The notes under the pieces were generated by a model, which was not told the DNA's origin, ran no database searches, and saw nothing but the letters and a program-made list of their open reading frames with translations. Positions 56,230 to 64,000 of a stretch of 64,000 bases of DNA are shown one piece after another; position 1 is the first letter of the stretch; the number at the start of each line of letters is the position of its first letter. The translations under genes were made by a program, and so were the position numbers. The stretch spans positions 14,766,129 to 14,830,128 of the forward strand of contig NC_052397.1 of NCBI RefSeq assembly GCF_009389715.1, read 5' to 3'. This stretch comes from Phoenix dactylifera (taxonomy: Eukaryota > Streptophyta > Magnoliopsida > Arecales > Arecaceae).

Positions 56230-59200
56230 TCATTTCTTAACTATATCTGATGCAGCTGCAACTTCTTGTTCTTGCAGCTTTTTCACCATGGCAGCATGCT
56301 TCTGCCCTGCAACATGGTACTCAAACACTTTCTCGCTGTTAACTACAACATTGCAAATAGTGCAAACCTTAACACCCTCCGCAGCTGCCCCACCTTCCAA
56401 AACTCTCCTTTTTTTGGCTTCCAGCTCCTCTGCCGATGCTGGAGCTCCCTTCTGCTTTGCTTTCTCACCTACAGTTTTGCTTTTCTCAGCATCTGGAATT
56501 TCCTTCCTCTCAACTGTGGCTTTTGGAGCTTTAGAATGATTTGCTGTAATAGACTCCTGAAGTTTCTGCAACGTTTTCTTGTGTTTTTTTCCTTGTTTGT
56601 GGGACTTCAGAACTTCTGGCGTGTTACACTCAATCTTACAGACCTCACAGTATGCTGATTGCACAACCTTGGTGACCTTCTTCCGGCCCCTCTTCTTTGT
56701 TTTTTCAGAGGTTAGATGTGACGCACCACCATGCAAGTGCAGGGATCTTACCTGGGGTGGAGCTGCTGGCTCCAGGCCATTGGAAGACCTTGCTAGGACC
56801 TGCAAGATGAAATATCATAGGAGGTTAATTCATAGTGAAAAAAATGAAAAAGAGTCATAAAAACTAAACAAGTACACAACATATCACGTCAGTGCCTCTT
56901 CAAATCTCCACCCCAAACCCCCTCCCCACCCTACAATCTTATACACACAAATGACAATAACAATAACAATACAAACAACAATAATATTAATGATGTACTA
57001 GTAATTGGAGCTTACAGTAAGTCATAGGGATCTGAATATGACATTATATGTATTGGCATAACAAAATGTAACCCTTTTGAAGGAATTAGTCTTCACCAGG
57101 GGTTGGAGTTCCTCTTCCATGATAACAATTTTACGTTCAAACAAAACCACAAAAGCCTGGTTTGAGCAGGAACATTTGCATGAGGCCTATCATTACATGC
57201 AGAGTAACAGCCATACATTTCAACATCTTCATCACTCCTTATGAAGAGATCAAGGAAAGCTGTCCACCTGTTGCTTTTCAAATATTCAATCTGTCCTCAC
57301 AAAGGACACCAATATCTCAGGAAATTGGAGGGTGCAATGCCTTGGCTGCTGCTGATAACGTCAGCATTGACAAAAAGATCAAGGGATTTACAAGCAACCT
57401 ATTAAATGCCTCCGGTCAATTGTTAAAGAGGCAGAGGAAAAGCAAATCCACTAGTCTTAATACCAGAATTTTTCAAACAATCTTTCCAGGAAGCAAAGGA
57501 GAACCACAGTGACCTTTAGTTTTTCATCTTTCCAGAAAGCAAAGAAACTTCATATTTTGTCATCCTACAATAATACCAATATAGAGGGTGAGACCTGGCA
57601 GCTGGCGCAGCTGTAAAGTTGCTCCATTCTGACCTGAAGGTTACAGGTTTGGAACATAGAACTGGGACCTGCCTCAGTGGGCAAGCAACCACCAAAGGTT
57701 CTGGTTCTATTCTTGGATGGTGCACCCCAAAAAATCAGGACCTCGGTAATTATAATGCAGGTGGGTCTCCCTCCTTTTATCTCAAAAAGAAGAAGAAAAA
57801 ACTCTTGGATGGATGTTGTCCATCAAATCAAAGATAATCATATACCAGTGGCACATGACTGGATTGCCTATCCTATAGCACCTTCAACGATAAGACTAAC
57901 ATGACAATGATTTTTTAAAATTGTACTTGAACTAGTTCACAGAATCTACGGGAACTTTAATATCACTTCAGATTATTAAAGATGTTACATCAAGAATCTT
58001 CAATAGGAGGACCTTCTTTTTTGACTTCACAACCATAAGATCAGCCAGATCTGCAAGTAAAATATGTCACTTCGTAATCCATTGGAGACAGGTTTCTACC
58101 TACCATCATTATTCGTCCTCCAAAGAATTCCAAAACAGGGACTGGATTTGCTGTATTTATTCTGAGTGAGTGTCCTAGCACTCCAAGGTGAATGTACAAG
58201 AGCCTTCAGTCAAAAACATATCTGATTTTATACAGTCATAAAACTGCCATGAAAAGAAAAAATCATAATGGGATTAGAATTTGCAATTAAAAAAGAAGGT
58301 AGGAATATGGACATTTACTAGAGGATAGGACAAATAACAAGGCTATCATACTTGGACTTGGTAGCAAGTTATGTCAATTTCAGATGCAAGGACCTTCCCA
58401 ATTTAACAAGGAAAACAGCAATTCCCCATACATATAACTGTTCTGTTGTATGCATGCAGGTTGATGCGGACATATCTTACAATCAATCTGCATGCCCACC
58501 CTTTAATTAAAAATACTGTTTCTACTTGTCTACATTAACAGCATCTATTATAAAGATCAGATTTTGAGAAATCTATAGCTCATATAAAAAGCATTGTATT
58601 TGATTTCTTGAAGAAAATTTCCTGGACAATTGCTGCTGCCAAGGGGAAAATTATAATCCTGCTAGGAACTAGCTGAAGACATGTATGTACGCATATGAAA
58701 TATATAAAGCATTTCAAAAGCTATATGCATCCCTATATTACTAAATCACCAAGCCCCGCATTTATTTGCACGAGATACTGCAAAGAAGAACACGTGCAAA
58801 GAAAGGGAAACAAACAAAGAAAAACCACATACCATCTATAAGCTAATGATACAGAAGCACTAAGACCACATGTAGGAAGTGAACAACTAGAAACATACTC
58901 CTCCTGATTCATTTATAGCAAATAAACATCATTAAACTACTTCATATCAACTCACACGATGGTCGTAAGCTATTTGGAGAAGAATCAAAAGAGATCCGCA
59001 ACCATGACATGCAACGAAAGCCTTGAAATGCAAACAACATAATTATGATGTTGCTCTCAAATGATTCAGAATGAAATGACGCAACTTTCTCAACTTGGCT
59101 GTACAAGATCTCCACCATGGATGGAAAGAAAACATAAACAGAAACTTTTATATATCAGCATCCAAGAATCACTAGAGATTAACATAATATGAAGCAGAAG

Positions 59201-61569
59201 CAGAAATTGAATTACCATAAATCCTGCAAAAAGAGACAGTAATATCTTCAGATTCACCTACAAGAACAGATTCCTAGTCTGATCTTTATGTTTCCCTAAT
59301 GACAATAAAACACGTCTTCTTAGGGAAAAGTGAAGCAGGTCAATTTCCTTATTATAATCTCTGCAAAAGATAATTTTTTATGGAGCAGAGTCCACACAGT
59401 TGGTTGATCTGAAATCTGTCTTTGGTTTCTTTATATGTGCAGTTGGTTTAAAAACCAATATGAACAAAAATTTCCCTTTTGTAGGGGTGGAGGTTACCCT
59501 AATTACAAAGGCTCAGTTATCTGACAACGCAAGTACAGATCTTCCACCTTGGACTTGAGTGTCCACTGCAGGAGTTAACAGTCTCATTGGTTAAAGGGTA
59601 AAAATTACCAGTAGTCAAATGCATGTCATACCATACGTGGAACCAAATTCAAATTCCATGAAAGCTAGGGCAACCCCCATTTTGAGGGCTTCACATAGCA
59701 ACTGATACCATCTCTAGAATGAATATTATGTTACATGGACATGGGAATCAGGTGCAACCGTGCAACTATGTATTTAAGTGTCAAATCCTTTTAACTTTTA
59801 GAAATTCTTCTTGCCAACCCTAAGTGTCATGCATACATCCATTTCTAAGTACCAAGTGAAGGAGTACAAATCAAAGGGTCTGGGTAACAAAGGTGAAGAG
59901 TAGACAGTGACATCACAAATGGAAACCATGGAATTTCAACAACTATGAATGTGGCCATCAAAAAGCTGATTATGGGTTGGATACTGTTAGAGTCCATTGG
60001 AACCTCACAACTGAAGTACCAAAGTGCCTTGGAGGGATGCATTTTATGAGACCAGATCTTCAAAGTCCAACATTTAGATTTAGTGGAAAGCAAGGGTAAG
60101 ACTTTGAAAAGATTGATGGCACAGACTTGCTACTTCAGAATATGACATAACCCACCTCTCTCACCACATATACGATGGACATTGCTGTTCAAATTATTGC
60201 AGATAAGTAACAATCTTTTTGTAAAATTTTCAACAGTTCCATGTATGTATTTAAAGTTTAAACCAGGCATGAATGTTCTCAAGCCCACCTGTGCTTGTCC
60301 AACACCTTTAATAGGGTATATTGGTATAGAAGGGTTATCCTGGTCTACTTTAAGATGGCACGAGCTTGACGTGCCAGCCCATTTTGCCCAGCTAATATCT
60401 GCAGGGAAATGATACCAACGATTATGTCTCTTGACTAAGAAAATTCCTGATTACTTAAATCACTGAGAGTCACCACATTAGACCTTTAGTCTCCCAAAAG
60501 CCTAACAAGGTGATGCTTTTATACAGTAGAAACATAAAAATGTGATTGTGATCACTCACACACAGTTTTAAACTTTTAATAGTATAGTTAGTTGGATAGT
60601 CAATACGACAATAAACCTCATTCCCACGTGATATCGTGCTGCTGAATACAAAGAAATCTTCATGGTGCATAAAAAAAATCCCAAGTACATCATCTTGGTC
60701 CTTTTAGCACTCCATAAGGTGTTACACTATTCTGGAGATTCAATGGCTGTTCTCAACCAGGTTATGGGATGATGAAATGCTTTTAGGGATCTAAGGGACT
60801 CAGACTGCAAATTTCTTTCCAAAAAATCAATAGATTGGCAAGGCATTTGAGCAGAATTGTGATACATGATCTTGATAAAAAGGACAGAAAAATATCATGG
60901 ATCCCAGAGCTTGCAAAGTAACAAGGATGCCATGACATGCTGGGCAACCTTCACAACAATAAAGTCACCAATAGGCTCTTAGCTCACTTTAAGGAGGTTC
61001 TTGCTAAAAGAAGACAGATGTAAGCATTTGAATACAGGACAAAGGTAGATCTTTTCAGTTCATTTATTATTTTCCCTTTTCTTCATGAAAAAGGAAAACT
61101 ACAACAGATACCAGAAATGAACAAGCATTTTAACAGTTCTACCTGCAAAATAGAGTGTTGGGATTAATTTTAGTCTAACAAGCGGCACAAAAAAAATTAA
61201 GGTTGCTAAATGTTAATATCTCGGCTATCTCTTGGGTGGCCAATATTTCAATGAACGAACTCTTGTTTTATCTCAACCAAGATGGAAGGCTGGGAAGATG
61301 TGGAAGGAACCAAGATAACCTAATATCTTAGTCAATATATAGGAGTCAAAATATTGAATTATCAGCCAAAGTAGTAACACCAATATGAACTACCATTTTA
61401 TGGCATTAATGTTATACATAAAAATAAAAACCATTTAAAATAATAAATTGAAATTAGAAAACTCGAATGAAATATTAAAATTGTACCAGCCAATATCTCG
61501 TGATGTTTCTTAGTTCACATTAGCATGGGTAATATGGGCTGATATATACATACATACATACATGCATAC

Positions 61570-61635
<66 letters not shown>

Positions 61636-63375
61636 ATAATATGGGCTGATATATACATACATACATACATACATATATATATATATATATGTATTTATTG
61701 AGGTCTCTGCCAAGACAGAAACATCATGTGAAATGTGCACAATGAAAAAGTAGGGAAGTGAGCGAATAATAAATGATACTTTCACATGGTCCATGCAACT
61801 GTCAATATAGAAATTATGCTTAAAATTTAAATACCGTGCTATGTGTATTGACCAATGTTACCTGAGGTCTTGAACAATTCAAAATTTCAGCTTTTGACAT
61901 ATCCTGGCACTTGAATGTTTCATGAACTCCTTGACACTTTAAATTAATAGAATATAATGCCATCACCGCTACATGTCAACTTTTGGCATTTATGCCTCGA
62001 ACTTTTTGAGTATAACATAACATTTAGCAAAAGTCTTATCAATTCTATCAAGTTAAATCATTCATTATATACAAAGCCATATATATTTGCACCTTAGAAA
62101 TGCAAGGAAGAGTGGGTGCAGAAGCAAGTAAGGTTGCAGGCGCATGGAAACAGATATCTTACTTGCTTCTGCTCGATTCTAGGCATATCATACCAAATTA
62201 GTGTGGAACTGAGTCAGTCTGTTGGTTTGGTACCGAAACTAATCCATATTGGTCCGAACCAGTTCGAACTGAGTGGAACTGTCTAATTTTGTTCAATAGA
62301 AACCATGATTAGAAGGAGAAAAAAGGACCTGAAATTTATCTCGGTACGAAGCGCAACCATGCCATACCAATTACACCATACCATATCAGTCATGTACCGG
62401 TACAATACTTGGTATCGAGATTGTGGATCTTGCTAGAAAGTACTTTGGAAGCAAGTGTAGATTTGATATTCTAGAGAGTTTCTAAAGTGAGTGTATTAAC
62501 CTAATAGACGCTTCTTGCTACTAAGATTTGCACCATAATATGCACATGTTCTCATTGTCCAATTTTTTGAAGGTTCCCATGTCCAACTATTGTAGATTGG
62601 ACACCTAACACCTTTGTCATGTGTCCAAGTAACATTGCAAAAGCAATTTTGGGAAGGGATTAAGTGATTACAAGACAATAGTAGAGTCATGGAGTTTCTT
62701 ACACTATAAGGCGATTCAGTAACTAAATCTAACCCATTCTACGGAATCACTATAACAATCACAAGTTCTGAAAAAAGTAACCTTAAAACGCATTACAAAC
62801 TTAGTAACAAACAATAAAATCTCAAGAAGAAAAGAGTTCTAATATTCTTCAAAAATTGGAAGTGTATAGAGAGAGGGACTCACCGGTCCGTAGCTGTGGG
62901 GATCGACTCCATACTGCCGAACCGCCTCCTTCACCGCAAGGCTATGCGGGTCCTCGCCTCCACCACCATAGTAATATGCCGACGGGCCACCAACCCCAGC
63001 CGCCGCCGCCGCCGGCGGTGGGACCGCCCCAGGGTACGAATAAGGCACGGCATGGAGTCCATCGTAGCCCCCGTGAGCGGCGTAAGGGCAAGGGGCGTAG
63101 GTGTCCGCCGACGGGGGTCGGAGGGCTCCGGCGCCGGCGGCGGAGGGGAGGGGGGCGTCGTGGGTGGGGGTGTGGTAATGGTTAGGGTTAGGGTTGGGGT
63201 AGTAATAGCCTGCAGTGGAGGAGGAGGGCTGGGGTTGCTGGTGGTGCTGGATCACGTCAGGGTGGTGGACGTACGGCGGCGGCGCATAGTAGAGGTGGTG
63301 GTGGTGGTGGTGCACCGGAGGCGGCGCCGCCTGGGGTTCCCCCCAGCTACTGCCGTAATCCATGGGAGATGGCAT
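56230..63375 (-). CDS. Protein with two U1-type C2H2 zinc fingers, 353 aa, two exons
   Basis: Exon 1 is 63375-62884 (164 codons) and exon 2 is 56799-56230, both at phase 0, with donor CCG/GTGAGT and acceptor CTTGCAG. Stop TGA is at 56230-56232. The N-terminal half is low-complexity: His6, Pro-, Tyr- and Ala-rich (YYYPNPNPNHYH, PPPAAAAAGVGG), ending in a conserved-looking AVKEAVRQYGVDPHSYG. Two zf-met/U1-like fingers follow with C-x2-C-x12-H-x5-H spacing: Cys215, Cys218, His231, His237 (YCEVCKIECNTPEVLKSHKQ) and Cys310, Cys313, His326, His332. A basic KKRGRKK before finger 1 could be a nuclear signal. Such fingers usually bind double-stranded RNA or RNP, so a nuclear RNA-associated role is inferred. 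The 6.1-kb intron is unusual in size, and extra exons inside it cannot be excluded. Confidence 0.85.
61526..61700. repeat. Compound microsatellite with tandem duplication
   Basis: The order is (CATA)n, (TA)n, (TG)n, then a repeat of GATAATATGGGCTGATATAT followed again by (CATA)n and (TA)n. The block beginning ATAATATGGGCTGATATATACATAC recurs about 106 bp downstream. It lies in the long intron of the zinc-finger gene, and the ORF across it is an artefact. Confidence 0.85.
62190..62430. repeat. GGTACC/GAACC-rich repeat remnant
   Basis: Words such as TTGGTACCGAAAC, GGTCCGAACCAG and TGTACCGGTACAATAC resemble the repeats at 1590-1765 and 7790-8450. Boundaries are approximate. Confidence 0.35.
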
Positions 63376-64000
63376 TCAGAGAGAGAGAGACGGGAAGGAA
63401 CTCTATCTTTCAGAGTGCCCTCTCGTCTCTCGATCCTTCTACTATTCTTAGCTATTATATTTGTATTTCTTTATATTTTTTTATATTTCTTGTGTCGTAA
63501 TAAAACGTTAGGGGTTTGCCTCGTCGCCTTGGGGTTTGGAATGCTCAGCAAGAGATGAACAGGAGTCCTATAGTGAATAACGTACGGAGCAACCCAGCTC
63601 TTCTGGCATCCATCTTTCCAAACAAAAAACAAAAAAAACAAAAAAAAAAAAAAGAGAGGATAGAATTCCTTCTACTAATAGAAGCCATCATTCCACGAAA
63701 ATCATGGCATTTTCTCTTCTTTCTCATGAGGTCTTTCTTCTCGTCTGATAAGTTCTCTTCTCCTCGTGTGAATTTTTTTCTTTATGAAGACATCCAAAAT
63801 ATAATGTTCATCAGTATATATAGTCAGATGATACACATCTAACAAAATAGTTATCCAACATTCCAATACACACCTCTAAGTAAATCGATATATAATTATA
63901 AAACATAGTATTAATCAGTACACACTATATAGTCAGGTGATATGCACTTAGCAAAATAGTCATTTGGCATTCCAATCACATCTCTAGGTAAATTGATACA
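63376..64000. other. Promoter-side flank of the zinc-finger gene
   Basis: A GA-rich leader lies directly upstream of the start codon. An AT-rich TATA-like stretch (AAATATAATAGC on the minus strand) lies near 63445-63465. Beyond that is AT-rich sequence with an A-run near 63640 and no supported gene. Confidence 0.5.

Noticed and set aside
1-64000. tRNA, rRNA or CRISPR features
   Set aside because: No cloverleaf-like tRNA, rRNA segment or regularly spaced direct repeats could be recognised by eye. A dedicated scan would be needed to exclude small RNAs.

Overview
The window is plant nuclear DNA, most likely from a monocot and plausibly a palm. This is inferred from an AT-rich intron-bearing background, small GT-AG exons, plant-specific protein families (secreted LRR protein, CLE peptide, SNAP33-type SNARE) and a mix of plant L1 LINE, TRIM, Ty3/gypsy and hAT-type repeats. 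The species cannot be fixed from sequence alone.

Layout. 1976-11857 (-): a complete ten-exon gene for a secreted leucine-rich-repeat protein of 326 aa, with MITEs in its introns. 11.9-21.5 kb: a gene-poor, repeat-rich stretch holding an LTR-like block, two inverted copies of one TRIM family, a single-exon CLE signalling-peptide gene (17994-18317, -), a Ty3/gypsy gag remnant and a palindromic TRIM-like element (20555-21432) flanked by a 5-bp target duplication. 22-27 kb (+): a NYN-domain RNase-like gene with two OST-HTH/LOTUS-like modules, whose CDS is one exon behind a roughly 3.1-kb leader intron. 29014-36037 (+): a 7-kb L1-type LINE with duplicated 5' UTR monomers, ORF1 (DUF4283 plus CCHC), ORF2 (endonuclease, RT, zf-RVT, RNase H), a poly(A) tail and an 11-bp target duplication; its ORFs carry stops and frameshifts. 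37.1-43.4 kb (-): a SNAP33-type Qb+Qc SNARE gene. 45.4-53.6 kb (-): a coiled-coil protein gene with a C-terminal membrane segment and three uORFs in its leader. 56.2-63.4 kb (-): a two-exon gene for a protein with two U1-type zinc fingers and a low-complexity His/Pro/Tyr/Ala-rich N-terminus, split by a 6.1-kb intron. Two truncated, antisense copies of the same LINE family lie at about 43.74-44.10 and 53.89-54.63 kb.

How the genes relate. They are independent eukaryotic transcription units, not an operon. From memory, the LRR, NYN-domain, SNAP33-type and coiled-coil genes resemble neighbours on Arabidopsis chromosome 5 (near At5g61180-At5g61240), so part of the window may be an ancient syntenic block. 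This needs a search to confirm. The strongest novelty candidates are the palindromic TRIM (a complete inverted LTR fused to an LTR-internal-LTR element, with snRNA-promoter-like USE motifs) and the LINE's architecture (promoter monomers, a G46 tract and an ATGA ORF1/ORF2 overlap).
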